Notes: a model not told the origin generated them from the letters alone. A stretch of DNA of 64,000 bases from Melieria omissa (GCA_963971225.1 OZ020269.1:28933783-28997782), one strand, 5' to 3'. Counted from the first letter of the stretch, positions 30,571 to 43,290 are shown. Numbers and translations are program-made.

Positions 30571-32244
30571 CACTAGTCAGAATAAGTTTGCGTACAAGGG
30601 GTACGTAGTTTTTTCATATGAAAAATAAATCACTTAAAGTAATTTTTCAAAAACAAAATATTTTTTATTTTTTGCGTAAACTTAGTTCTTTTATTCCATT
30701 AAGATAATAATAACGAAAACTTGACCAAACTGTAAAAGGAGGGCCAAAAACAAAATATGTTATGAATTCACCTCAGAAAAAGTTTGCGTACAAGATGAAA
30801 TTATGTAGTTAAAATTCAATTGAAACTAAGTTTTGTCCAAAAATTAATAACTTTGTGAATTTTCTTTTCTCGCTTGAACTCCCTGCAGAAGTTTTGGCGC
30901 AAATTTTTTTAAATTCGGTGTTTTTTCAGCGGTTATTTTGTTATATCCTTGAATTGTTGTATTGGTTAACTATATCTTAGAAGTTGGAGTGTTGTTGGGC
31001 TCAGGGTTTAACTGAACCCCTTATATTCTCAATTAGATGCACGGTAGGTGACTAGGGAAAGACTTTTGCAACTTTGTTGAGCCAGTTAATAGCAAACATA
31101 GCTTCGCATCGTATGCATTGCGCGCTAAGGTTGAAAAGATATGTTGGAATCTCATCCAAAGTTTTGAAACCTTGGCTTACATAAGCTTTTAGAATATGTA
31201 AATAACCCCCCGGAAACATTTCTGAATAAAACAACACAGCCTGCTCACTCCTTTTCCTGGCATGCAGCCCCATACCATATCTCCACATATGCTATGCTTC
31301 ACTGTTAATTTCAGATTTTTGTTATTAACAGGATCCTGTTCGAATTAGTTGATGCTTTTTAATTCCAAATATGCCAAACCATTATCAAATAATAATGAAA
31401 GGTCCCACTTTCTATAGATAACAACATTTCGTTCCGGAAATCCGGTTTTTTAGACTCCTTGATGGACTCTTTTACGGAAGCAATTCTGTGCTCCTTGTAA
31501 GTAAGCTAAATATGGGCTTCTTACATGCTGCTATGTAGGGGAAGTATGTTTTTTTCAGAACTTTTCTTATAAAGTCACTGCTAATGGGGTTTATAAAATA
31601 TTTCTGTACATTTCTGAAGATATTGGATGCAACTAGCCTTAGATTGTGATGCACTGATCGCAAACAATCGAATCCTCTTGCTCGGGTAACTTAAGAAAAT
31701 GGTCAGATCGTAGTAACCAAACAAGATTTTCTGTTTTTTTTTTTAGATTTAAGATGGCTTTTTGAAATGACGAATGTGGGAGGGCACGCAACACAAAAGT
31801 TTCCCTAATTTCATGAAATTGTTTGTCAATTTTGAAAAGTTTTTGTAAGATTATTCTTTATCCATTTTTAATATTTTTCTGTTGAATTCTATTGCTTTCT
31901 ATAAAATTTCAAGCACATATACGGTTCCAAATAACTTACAAGTCCGTTTACTGTTCAATGGAATACAAATTTTCCAAAAAAATAAAGAGCATAACCGGAA
32001 GCTCCCGTTATTAGTTTTGTACGCAAACTTATTCTGCACCGTTTTGTGAGTATATTGTCAATAAATACGAATACATGGAAAATTATTATTTTAATTCATC
32101 TAAAACAGAACCAAAAGTGCAGTTAAGGCATATATGAATATATGAATGTGGATAAGTTTTTATAAACAGAGAACCCATTTTGAGGTCAAAATTAATCATA
32201 AAATATTTTTGACTTGCCTGTACGCAAACTTATTCTGACTAGTG
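30571..32244 (-). mobile_element. Tc1-type transposon with IR/DR ends, inactive
   Basis: The 1674 bp element has inverted ends CACTAGTCAGAATAAGTTTG...CAAACTTATTCTGACTAGTG and a flanking TA on each side. The end motif recurs inside (AAGTTTGCGTACAAG near 30780; TTGTACGCAAACTTATTCTG near 32015), giving the IR/DR layout of some Tc1 elements with ends of about 220 bp. Minus-strand fragments resemble Tc1 transposase: SSDFIRKVLKKT with KKPIFSLLTR (31472-31663), then a GDMVWGCMPGKGVSRL block near 31230-31300. The frame is broken repeatedly. It has inserted into a dispersed repeat whose uninterrupted copies show the empty TA site. Confidence 0.85.
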
Positions 32245-32405
32245 TATGTGCGTGAAATTAGAAACCAAATATAGTAATACTGCTTACTCAGTTTTTCATT
32301 TCTACATCCTTTGTCCTTTTAAATGGCCTTAACAATTTTAAAGGACATACAAAATAAGAAAAATATATAAAATACTTAAACTCGTTAGAATATGGCGATA
32401 TGTAC
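32245..32405 (+). repeat. dispersed repeat copy 1, right part
   Basis: Continues the repeat after the Tc1 insertion: GTGCGTGAAATTAGAAACC, CTCAGTTTTTCATTTCTACATCCTTTGTCCTTTT, a CCTTAACAATTTTAAAGG block and an A-rich tail, in the same order as in the copies at 45.8 and 51.8 kb. Confidence 0.7.
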
Positions 32406-32957
32406 ATAAATCAAATAAATGAGGAAAGGCTCAAAAATTTAAATAAAATTGTTTTTTACTTATTTGTAATAAAAGGATATGAAAAAGGTCCTTTGAAAAT
32501 TTTAATCCCTTATATCCTTGAAAATTCATATCAAATTTTCTTGAAAACTTTAACTATGTTAAAACCCAAAATCTCCTTATTCACGTGTCAAAATTACTCG
32601 TGTCATTACTCCAACTTCATTCGTTCGAAAGTTATTCAAAAAATGCGGAAGCTGCAATTCTAATGAAGGAAAACAAAAATTCTAATTTATTTGAGCATCA
32701 GTTTTTTTAATAATAAAAAGATGCAAAATCAATGAAGCGAGAAATATTTGGAAAAAAAATTAAAAATTTTTTTAATTTTTGTGGCACGTAATCTTTACCC
32801 ATGATTTCGCGCTCATAGAATTTCTGAACTTTATAAGTAAAAACTGATCCAAGTCCGATTTCAGGTCATTGTCATTGGTTTAAGTTTTACCAATCAAAGA
32901 GTTTACAAACTTATCCCATCATTTTATACCATCAAAATTGACAGCAACAAAAATTAA
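32406..32957. other. AT-rich non-coding
   Basis: Nothing supported. An 87-codon ORF (32400-32663) is AT-driven and has no recognisable domain. Confidence 0.5.
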
Positions 32958-34514
32958 CCCATTGCTGCCGGGTACCAGTTCCGCCCATACGATTTTGATA
33001 AAATTTCATACACGACCTAGAAGTTACCCAAAATGATCAGAAACATTTCACACACAACACAACAATTTCAGCTTTATATCTCTGCACGTTGCTCAGATAT
33101 TCATTAGGAATTTTGTACCCATTACGCAGCAATGGTAGCTTTTTTCCATGCTTTGTGAAGTAATCAGGTAAACACGTGAACAAAAGTTGTATTTATTCAT
33201 ATATGTAGTACTTCTATATTGGCACTAACCTATCTTCACCATGTTTTTTCATTCAGAAATCAAAGGGAGACAAGCGATGAGACAGAAAAGGGGCCGTTCA
33301 CATATTACGTAACGCATTTTTCGACCTTTTTTGACCCCTCCCCCCCTGGTTGTAACACAACGTAACAAACCTCACTACCCCCCCCCCCCCCTAATAACGT
33401 AACGCGGGTTTTTTTTTTTATAATGGAAAGTGTATAATGTAGCCAGCAATATTTTTAATGTTATAACCATCCAAATACCGTAATTATGATTATAAGCGTA
33501 AATTTAAATGTTTTTCAATATAATCCGGGTACATTAAATACATAATTTTGAATGATCAATATATAAGGACTCTCTTTGAATAGTAATATCTGTGGCTTGC
33601 CGCCATAACAGAGAAAGTCACTTATGCCATAAGGTTCACAACTAGGAAAAATATTTTAAACAGAAACAATCGTAACGATTCAGATAATCAAACGAGAAGT
33701 GAGCAGGCACAGACGTGCATAGACCGAAAACAGTGCTGCCACAAGATTGTTTGAGGGCCGCTTCACAATGCAAGTCATTGCCAACTTTACCGAATCCGCG
33801 CGCGAATTTGAATTTCAGGTGCTGATTTTTGGGTCGCAGTCGATGACCCCCCCATCCCCGTCGTAACACTTCGTAACACACCTTTGAACCCCCCCCCCCC
33901 CTAAGAGCGTTACGTAATATGTGAACGGCCCCAAACACGAAATTTTGTGAATGGATTTCTATACGTGTATACATAAGCACGTCTACACATGAACAACTGT
34001 CAAACTGCTGTTTAAGGTGCGGTTTAAGAAATTGCAGTTAATTTCGACAAATTTTTATTTTTTTCCAGTCAATTTTTTCCCCGTTTGAACGCACCTGACT
34101 TTTTGAAACTATTGAAATATGTCAAGGTACATTCGTTTATACGTTTTCTCGCTCATATTTCACTATTGCTGTACTGTGATGTTGGCGAATGTACCTTGAG
34201 CTTAGTGCCAATATAGAAGTACTACATTTATGTATTACAGGTGAGTTAGGAAGCAGATTTTTGTGATGTTCTAAGGCCACCACGTTTCGCCACATTTTCC
34301 ACTTCCGGAAAATTCACGATTTTTGGAGTCTGATAACTCTAGCTAGATGGCGATATTTTAGGGTGACCTTCACTATGTTAGGTTAAGGTAGTTTCATCTT
34401 TACCCTACCTACCCCTATCAATGGTTTTGAGAAATCTCAAACATTGACTTTTTTGTGATTTTTTTTTTAAATAAATTTTCCTGGGTAAAATTGTACCCAT
34501 TAGGCAGCAATGGG
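32958..34514. mobile_element. TTAA-flanked piggyBac-like element, no transposase, nested
   Basis: The ends are TTAA-CCCATTGCTGCC (32954-32969) and GGCAGCAATGGG-TTAA (34503-34518). TTAA duplication with CCC...GGG termini is the hallmark of piggyBac elements. Further in, a second inverted pair (AGTACTTCTATATTGGCAC near 33208 and GTGCCAATATAGAAGTACT near 34207) supports one palindromic element. An extra internal copy of the end motif in the right-end orientation lies near 33113-33135. There is no transposase ORF, so it is non-autonomous (MITE-like). Its middle is occupied by another inverted-repeat element at 33291-33932. Confidence 0.7.
33291..33932. mobile_element. MITE-like element with GGGGCCGTTCACATATTACG ends and C-tracts
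   Basis: The left end GGGGCCGTTCACATATTACG followed by TAACGC is the exact inverse of the right end at 33907-33932. Two C-tracts of about 13 lie just inside (33379-33392 and 33890-33902), each followed by a CTAA.A.CGT(T)A-type block. Modules rich in CGTAACA flank both tracts. The interior (33410-33840) is AT-rich with no transposase. It lies inside the piggyBac-like element, so it inserted later. Confidence 0.7.
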
Positions 34515-35267
34515 TTAATGCAGTCATGTTTACACCCTTTGGCATTCTAGAGTTAATATTGTTAGTTATCAGGCTGGCTGGCCAAGTCAACCAAATTATG
34601 GACCTGAAGGTAAAAGGAATTATAAATAAACTTTGCATACTTTTGTTATTCTAAACTCAATTCAATTCTATTCAACTATTCAATTTCATCGCAACATTTG
34701 AAATCGATCGAAATTAATCGATTATGTAGCATCACTGCCTCATGCTAAAATGTAACCGCAACTGTACACATAAAATACATACATACATAAGTTCTTAGGT
34801 ACCGTTGAAAAATTAAAAACTCGAAAAACCGAAAATAGCAAAAATGAAAATTCACCAACGGCTGCGTGTCTAATTCAACCGTGAAAACTGCAATGCCACA
34901 CCGCAAAGCATTCGAAACGTTTGGGGTCACACACACACTCACACAGACATATTTTAGTTCGAACTGTGCGTATTTGTGGGCGCGTGTGTTTGTTTGTTTA
35001 TGTGTATAACTTTAAATGAAACATTTTCGCCAACAAAAATCGCTACTTGCTTCGGTTGAATTTCCAACGATTTTTGCATCTATGAGAGTATGGCAACAGT
35101 TTTCCGAGCAGTGACCACTTGGAACAATAGGCAGTGAACCAGGGGGATTCGAACCCACTCAAATATCTGTTTGCTAAAAAATTTAAGACAGCAAATTAAA
35201 GTAGTTTCGAGTGGTATTGCCTTTAACAGTTTTATACTCAGCCCCCCAAAATGAAATTATCTGTGCG
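34515..35267. other. non-coding
   Basis: There is no gene. A GGGGGATTCGAACCC phrase near 35138 resembles a tRNA T-arm on the minus strand, but no D-arm, anticodon arm or acceptor stem can be built around it. Confidence 0.5.
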
Positions 35268-35552
35268 TCACTTCAATAAGTTTTTCTGCATGAAATGTTT
35301 ATAGACCTCGGGTAGTGCTAAATGTGCAAAATGCAATTGGATCTAAATATAAAACCTATACATATCTACATTACAACACTACTCTTCTTTCAATGACAAA
35401 AATGCAACAGACTTTCAGTTCCGAAGGCCGGACATTCTTCATTTACATTCACAAAGTTCTTCAGCATGAAAACTTTACAGACTTCGAGTAGTGCTGAATG
35501 GCAGGTGGGTCTGCGAATAATACCTACACATATCTACATTACAACACTAATC
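35268..35552. repeat. about 180 bp tandem duplication
   Basis: Two diverged copies share a TTCTTCTGCATGAAA-like start, ACCTCGGGTAGTGCT / ACTTCGAGTAGTGCT, and ACATATCTACATTACAACACTA. They lie at about 35268-35388 and 35450-35552. Confidence 0.7.
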
Positions 35553-35984
35553 TATGGACGCGCTAAGGCGTGTAATGCATTCGCGGATTTCGTGCACTGC
35601 TACTCATTGCATGGCTATGCAATTGAATGGAAGCAACGAGCCCACGAGACGCAGATGTTGCAATGGATTGACATGCCAAGTGTGCATTGGGGGGTTGTTT
35701 TGTGACATGTGTGACACATACATAAGCCTGAACTTTAGCACAGCACATCGATTTTACACTGGAAACGATTTGAAATTGAATGGAGTTAAGAGATTCGTTA
35801 CGCTGTTTTAAATTCACTACAAATCGATCAAAGTCGACGTGTCCACTGAAGGTTAGAATGAAATTGCAATCTGCGTTGTCCAAAGACACACGAGGGTCAG
35901 AAAGTAGCATTCCTGGGATAATTAGAAGCAAAAATTTAGAATCAAATCTATAGCGAGCATTACTTGAGTCAGTTTAAATTCTCA

Positions 35985-36140
35985 AATATTTTTTTCAAGT
36001 CGCTAAATTTATTAATTTGAGATTGACCTAATCGTACAAATTTTGAGCCCAATACCATTTACACCATATTTTTCACCAGAATTTTTTTTATTGGAGGGGA
36101 TTGAAACCCTAAAACCTTCTGTGAGCGCCACTGAACCTGT
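35985..36140 (+). repeat. dispersed repeat D, copy 1
   Basis: It ends with ATTGAAACCCTAAAACCTTCTGTGAGCGCCACTG (read in parts), shared with copies near 49.8 and 56.5 kb. The upstream part (CCAATACCATT...CACCATATTTTTCACCAG) also aligns with the copy at 49.7 kb. Confidence 0.55.
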
Positions 36141-36186
36141 TACAAGCTAAGAGTGAAAGTTGTAGGTTCGATGTGCTCGAATTTAA

Positions 36187-36915
36187 GGGGAGGTTCTTTC
36201 AAATTTTTTTGAAAAAATCGTGTTTTTTTTCACATAAAATGAAAGCTGTATGTCCGTAGAATATGTGTAAGAAAGGATTTTTCGATACGATCGCCTTGTC
36301 CGCACACGAGTTTGTTTCTTCTACAGTGTTTTCCACAGTTTTTGCCCGGAGCTGCTCTTTCAACACGTTTTTCTCGAAACCACGTTTTCCATCTGAATTT
36401 CAAGGATATCTCTTGATCTATTCTTCTAATTTCCTTAATCTAAAGCATGTTTGGAAGGTGATCATTTTCTGTATGGCTTATACCTAAAACGAGCATAAGT
36501 TACTATTAAATTGTTATTTATAATTAAGGTTTAATAACAAAAAAAGTGGCAAAAAAAACTTTTTTTTTTTCGAGCGTTCACATTTCAGTCAATTTTTGGT
36601 CAAAAATCATTATAGTTAGGCATAAGCCATAGAAAATTTCATCTACTTTCAATTAAAAAAAACCTTTTTCATTTCAGATTACTACAAGAGGCTGTAGGCT
36701 TGAAATTCGGAGACTAGATTTTTCAGGCAGTGATCGACGAAAGCCGCCATTGTTCAGCCGCCATTTTGAATTTTGTTACAAAAAATATATCATATTATTG
36801 TATAATAAAATACCCATTCAACCGTCAAAACCGGATGTTTCTATGTTTTTTCATCATGCCACAAATCATTTCCAAACTTAGGCCTTTTTTTGGTCAAATT
36901 TGAAAGAACCTCCCC
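36187..36915. mobile_element. MITE-like element with 20 bp perfect TIRs
   Basis: The ends GGGGAGGTTCTTTCAAATTT and its exact inverse (36896-36915) bound 729 bp. Each is flanked by TTAA, which could be a target duplication or an extension of the TIR. The interior is AT-rich. A 74-codon ORF (36263-36487) is not recognisable, so the element is non-autonomous. Confidence 0.7.
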
Positions 36916-37125
36916 TTAAATTTTCAGCCTTAAAAGAGCCAGAAGGGACTAAAAGATATTTTTCACCTTGGGTTTCATTCATTCATCGTTTCGGTACAGC
37001 CGTAACAAGATGGAAAGGTTTTTATATGAGTCCAAGGAGCTTGGGAGCTCGAATTGAATAAAAATTTACTGATTTCACAGAGCAACAAAATCGACATTAT
37101 TTTTTTTTTCTGAAATCAAACCATA

Positions 37126-38373
37126 CTTTTCTAAAGGATTTTTGGACGCTGATCACAACTGCGTACTTAGTTTTTTGATTGTTTGAGCGGCTTAAGAAAT
37201 ATTGATGGTTTTCCTCGGAGGGCGTTTTCCATGTTTTTTGACCATTATACGTATGCAGCTTCTACAAACCTGAAGTCTAAAATACCATTTTTTTAACATA
37301 GATTAACAATACTCTAACTATGTATTTCAAATTTAAAACATTAAAATCGGTTGAAATTTGCAAGAGTTATTCATTTGCAAAGTCAAATTTTCAGTTACTT
37401 TGCAAGATTGCGAATACACAAAAGAATTTTTCTTACAAAAAATATATATTGCCATATAGTGAAAGAAGAATGTTGGGGCTTTCAATTAAAAAAGAAATTT
37501 TTGAAATACGATGTTTGTAATAGAGTATGTGTACAAATATGTAAGTTCTCCATTGATAAATTCAGCAACAAAAGCAAGGATTTACTTTTGAGCTATAATA
37601 TCGGAGCACACTTTTAGGCAGCGATATGAAAATGCTCACATTCATCAAATGCCCTTGATTCATAAAATTTTCAGTTTTGATTTTGATTTTTTTTGCGCCC
37701 TAAAAATATGTCGCAGTGAAATATGGAAAAACAGCAAGTAGTTTGCTAAGTGTGTTTGGTTGAAATTTTTACTTGTGTGATGCAACTCTTTTTAGAATAT
37801 CTCCTACAGTAACGAACCAATTCAAATTTTGTTAATGCCCTTGAAAAGACAAATATTGAGGCTTGCGAAAATACTTTAGCTACTTTCGTCAATGACGCGA
37901 AAAGCATTAGGGGATTTCAATACAAACACGTGTTCAGAAGATGAAGTCGCATTTACACTCTAACGAGCATAGGCCGAGAATGGCACATACAATGCAAAAA
38001 ATCTGTTCTATAAGCTTAAGTTACAACCTTACACTATACATTGCACACTAACTCCTAGTTGAAAATTGCAACACCGATTTTTAATGAATTTTTATGAAAA
38101 ATTCGCGAAAATTGAACTTTGAAGGGCCATAGCCATGTTAACCCTTGACCAATCGAAATCGACTATGGTCAGAATTATAGCTTGAGGATTCGTTATTCTG
38201 TCATAAAAAAATTATCGTGTTTTTCAACATATTACAAATGCAATAAAAATTCAAAGATGAAAAAACGTGGAAAACACCTCCTAGCAAAAACCACCCATAA
38301 CTTACAAACCGCTCAAACAATCAAAAAACTAAGTACGCAGTTGTAATCAGCGTCCAAAAATCCTTTAGAAAAG
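37126..38373. mobile_element. foldback-like element with about 120 bp imperfect inverted arms
   Basis: The left arm 37126-37245 (TTTTCTAAAGGATTTTTGG, GACGCTGATCACAACTGCG, TACTTAGTTTTTTGATTG, TTTGAGCGG) is repeated inverted at 38255-38373 with the blocks in reverse order. The arms continue loosely through a CCTCGGAGG / CACCTCCTAG segment. The 1 kb interior holds only AT-rich sequence without a recognisable ORF. Confidence 0.75.
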
Positions 38374-41300
38374 GTTTACTAGAACGCGGAAAAATTTTGG
38401 CTGTTGCTCAGTGTTTTTATTGTTTCTTATTAACTTTTCCAACACTGTTCCCATGCACTGTTTCAGCCACTCAAAATGACATCCACAACTGGATCTCACA
38501 TTTCTTTGCAGTCTGCACCATTGGTAGTAAAATTTCGCAATGTTAGTTTCGAAAAGTCCACCTAAGGCTTCATAGAATTTATGTGGAATTTATTTTGTGA
38601 GTGTAAAACTTGTCTCGCATTCAGTTAAATTGCTTCAAGTTTCTACTTTGCCCTCTTCAACTGGTTATCTTCTAATTATGCAAATTTGCATTTTGTCATG
38701 CAATTGAATTGCAGCTGAATATGTACATGTATGTGATATGTATGTATCTCAACACCTTTGCACTTGAATATACATATATGTAGAAGCTGACAGTAGTTTA
38801 GCCTTCCTGCTAGAAATCCCCGGATTGCGAATACTTGCCAAGATTTTCTACTCTCCAATGAACTTTGAAGTCTTCAATACACATACATACATATATATGT
38901 ACATAATTATACATATATTCTACATATATTAAGTGCATTATCGAGTACATTACTTCACTTAAATATACAAACATATATGTATGCATACATATATCCATAT
39001 ACCGAAGTATATGTAGAGTTATTTGAAGTTATTGATGATATAAAATCATTTAAATTGCATGACATGAAAATTATGCAAGTGTTGCATAAAATTCCACATG
39101 CCACATGCCAACCGGGCGCTGCCCAGACACGCCACACGCAGCCGCGTACGTTTCCCCCTCCCTAAGTCGATCGACGGCGACCCAGTCGGTCGGCCACTTT
39201 GGCGCGCACACATCAAGCCGGACAATCGAAAATGCCAACCAACAATGCTGCTGCAGCAACTGCAACGAATTCATACATATATATAAACGTACATATATTT
39301 AGTATATATGTTTATATTGTAGGTATATATTTATACATGCCAATATATGTAAATACTTTAGGCTTGCAGTGTATAACATATGTACTCATTTATTTATGTA
39401 TTTATTTATGTATGTAAATACTTACATATGTGGCTCGTTGCTGTGCGACTATGCAGCGATTGTATTTTAGTTTAGTTTAATAAAACTATTGCAAATGCAG
39501 CAAAGCCAACAACAACAGCACACAAAAGCGCATAAGCATTGTGCGTGCGCGAGTCTGTGTGTGTGTGTGTGGATTTGTGTGGGAAGTGCATTTGAATGCA
39601 AGGAAAGCAAATTTATGTGCGGAATGCCACACGTACACATACACACAAGTATATACATATATTGCATATACTTATGCCCAATAAACCTCGAACATAGAAC
39701 GAAACTCAAAAAACAGTGCAATAATACAGCAAAAGTTCTAACAAGTAAATGTTGCGCTTAGGTTGAAAATTTTTATAAAAACTGGTAGATTCACTTGCTT
39801 GTCTTCTTTCCATCCCCTTGTGGTTCCCTTTTCGTCACCTTGAAGTTAGTGTCTGATCATCTGGAGATCTGATCTGTCGCAATCACTGACATCACTCCTA
39901 ACCCTTTCGCTATTTTGTTGCCATAGGGCACATGCTACTTTGTGGACGTCTAAACCCTCTGTGGTTTCAAAAATACATTTTTTGTTGGTGCTTAAAATAG
40001 TTTTAAGGTTTTAGGAAAAATACGAAATTAATAAACTGAATATTTAAATTTAGAGAAGAGAAGTATACACGATTTTTTAATGGTATGTCTATGCATAGTA
40101 AAGGAAGATGAAACAGAAAAAGTTATCTCTTTTTCATTTGACGTTTTCTTTCAATTTAGATTCTTTTTTTTTAATTTTGGCTGAAGTAAATGAAGAAATA
40201 TTCAAATTTTCTTTATGTGTAAACATTTTTATGTTTAAGTAATTGCTCTCATAGAAAAACACTTTAAAATACAGGGTCCGAGTATAAAAATTAAAAAAAT
40301 TGTTATTGAATGTTGCGAATATAAGCACATTGAAGTCAAAAACGTAAAATTTAAAACTTTAACTTTTTTAATTAATATTTTTCGAAGTCAATTCAAAGCA
40401 AATTATTAATTACGTTTATGACCAAAACAATTTTCAATAATTTGCAGAAATATCAGGTAAAGTTTGTATTCTAATTGAAGTCTACGAATTGGGTGCGTTT
40501 GATCAAAACCCTGTTTCTTTAATAACGGTTAATAAAATCAAAAAATGATAATTTTGTATTTTTCCATAAATATTAAATCATTTTTCTGTAATTAAAAAAC
40601 ATTGATACAAAATGTATTTAACCCGTTCTAAGCCGTTTAATTTATTCAAAAGTAAACTAACTCTAGAACTCCAACAAAGATCCGTGGCGAATCGAGCTCA
40701 ATTTATGATAAATTTAGCGGAAATTGCAGTTAGCTAAATTAATATTTTTTTACTGAAAAATTGAGCTTAATTTATTCCAGTTAGCTAAATTGAGATTTTT
40801 GTATGATTAAGTTAAATAATAAATAATATATTAAATTGAGCTAAATTAAGGATAAATTGAGATTAATTCCGCAACTGATAGAATTTAGGATGTCGTTAGG
40901 TTGCCTCTACTTTTGATTTTGGGAACAGTTGATGCTGATATTTAAATTTTAGTGGCAACAACACGTTTCGAAAACTTTAAGTTCCTCCTGAAAGCCCTGA
41001 ACACATCTTTCTCAATTTTTGTATTATTCATGCTCGATTTTCTGCCACATCTAGCTTTTCCCTTAATGCTGACAATTTTGTTGATATTTCCTCATACTTT
41101 TTATATTATTGATCTTCCAACTTTCAACATTCTTCCTAGGTGCCACTAGGAGTTGCTTCGATTTTGAAGGTTCAAAATTTGTTTCCTTTGCCAATGTTTG
41201 TTGCTCTCTGAAAACTTACTACCCACAGAAAACTTCACAATGATCGAGAACAGTATTTGGTCAAATTAGACAACTATAGTAGTAGATGATAGTGCAATAT

Positions 41301-43290
41301 ATAACCAAATTGTACTTTGTGAAGTGCTGCCAGATTTCAACTGAGCCAATTCTTAGTAAATGCATTTTGCTTATTGGGATGTGGGTGCGTAAGTGCATTT
41401 GTATGGTATTAAACTTAAATTAAATACATGCACGCTTTGCATTCTATGCGACACCAACATCAACGCTAACAGCAACAACAATAACTCTGATATCAGCAAA
41501 TATATTGCATTGCTACTGACAAGCAATGCACTTTAACAAAGCATCGATATATGAGCGGGTGTTATATAAAGTATATACATATTCATACATACATTCATAC
41601 GTACTACATACATACTTATATTCATATATCTGTATGTACATACTATATGCATATGTTTGTACATAACTAAATACATATTTGCACCACATATTTGTGGCAT
41701 TTTACAGACCTACGTATGTGTTGATATTTATACAATATACATACATACATACCAATGTAAATACTTGCCTGCGAATGTCGGCATGCAAATTATTTACTGA
41801 CGTGTACAACCACAGATGCGTGCAACACACCTACAATTCAGTATGTACATATGTATTTATTGCATTTACAGCAGCCATAAATGAGCATTTATTCAGTCCC
41901 ATATATGGTCGCTTATATAAGCTTGTATATTGTATATATTTGCATGTGTGTATGTATGTACACGGAAGCGCAAACAATGGCAACTGATATATTGACACAA
42001 AATAGGCTCGATGTACACCCAGAGAATTTATGTTTATACATATATGTATATAATTTTAAACATACGCACTCATTAAATGTGCATTACATACTTACGTATG
42101 CAGCTGCTTGAATGGCCATGTATGCATTCTGGGCGCACTGGCTTCAACTGGATCCCAAAGAGGTCCAAAAATTGCACAAAGCTTTCTAGCTCTCGACTGT
42201 GGTTTGGATCGTATAAGGAAAAACCAACAATGCAGCTCAGCTTCAGCGCAACGTCACCGCCATAATCAGGTTCAAAGCGTTACGCACTTCCCGGTGGCGC
42301 ATTGAAGTCACTCACCACCACCAATGCCGCTAAAGTTGAACGCCTATCAACCGAGCAATGCTTTCGCTCGCTCATTGCGCCACTTGAACGCGCATTCGAT
42401 TCGTTTCAGTGGAGCGACACGACATCGCTGGCGACAAGAGTGAACGCTGGCCTGCAGCTGACCGACCAGCGCACCGCGGCAGTGAATGTAGGTGGGGGCG
42501 GCGGTGGAGGAGCGGGCGCGCTTTAAATGTCAGCGACAGCCCGACCAACAACAGTGGCATGACCAGTTATCACCTTTGTAACATTTGTTATTGTGTAATA
42601 GCTGCGGCTGTGGTGTTTGTTCTTGTTGTTGTTGTTATTGTTATTGTGCCTTTTTGCATTTGCACATTGAGGCAAACAACATTGGCGCATGCAATGCGAA
42701 AAATGTTTCAATGCCAACAACAATAACAAGAACAACAATAATAACGTTAGCAATGTTGTTGACGCTACATGACGACAGCTACTCCAACAATAACAACAAC
42801 GATAGCGACAACATTCAGCCACACAACAAAATGCCACTTTTATGCTTCACAGGTGGAGCAACAGACTGTCAGAGTTTTGCCTTTCGTTGCTGTTGTTGTT
42901 GTTATTGTTGCGGCACGATTTTCGTCTTTCTCAATTTTCCAATTCCGCATAAAAGGGTTGACGGCTCGGCAGCTTTTCCGCTTTGCAGCACATTGCACGC
43001 CAGTCACACACGCACACACACACACTCGAGCGCCCATTTGAATGCATACGAACGAACGGTTATGTATGTATGTATGTATGTAACTTATGCATGTATGCAT
43101 TGCTGTGGAGTTTTCCCCCTGTTTTTTCCATTGCCACAATTTTATCCTTTTATGCGTTGAATTTTCTCATTTGTTATTTTTGTTCATTTTACGGACTGCA
43201 ACATTAACTGCAACTTTTCATACACAGCGAGAAAATCGTGCGTACATAATGTGAAATACATATGTACAAAATTGATATATGTACATATAC
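38374..43290. other. non-coding, dense TATG/CATA and CA microsatellites
   Basis: I see no supported gene. TATGTACATATG-type low-complexity DNA dominates 38.7-39.5, 41.5-42.1 and 43.0-43.1 kb. CAACAA / TTGTTG runs occupy 39.5 and 42.55-42.95 kb. A TTAGCTAAATT motif repeats near 40.73-40.86 kb between inverse GAGCTCAATTTAT-like arms. The texture is that of long introns or intergenic DNA in flies. Confidence 0.5.

Noticed and set aside
35130..35160. Possible tRNA gene on the minus strand (GGTTCGAATCCCCC-like T-arm)
   Set aside because: No D-arm, anticodon arm or acceptor stem can be formed around it.
42872..43140. ORFs rich in Cys/Ser or His/Thr around 42.5-43.2 kb
   Set aside because: They arise from TTGTTG, CACACA and TATG runs.
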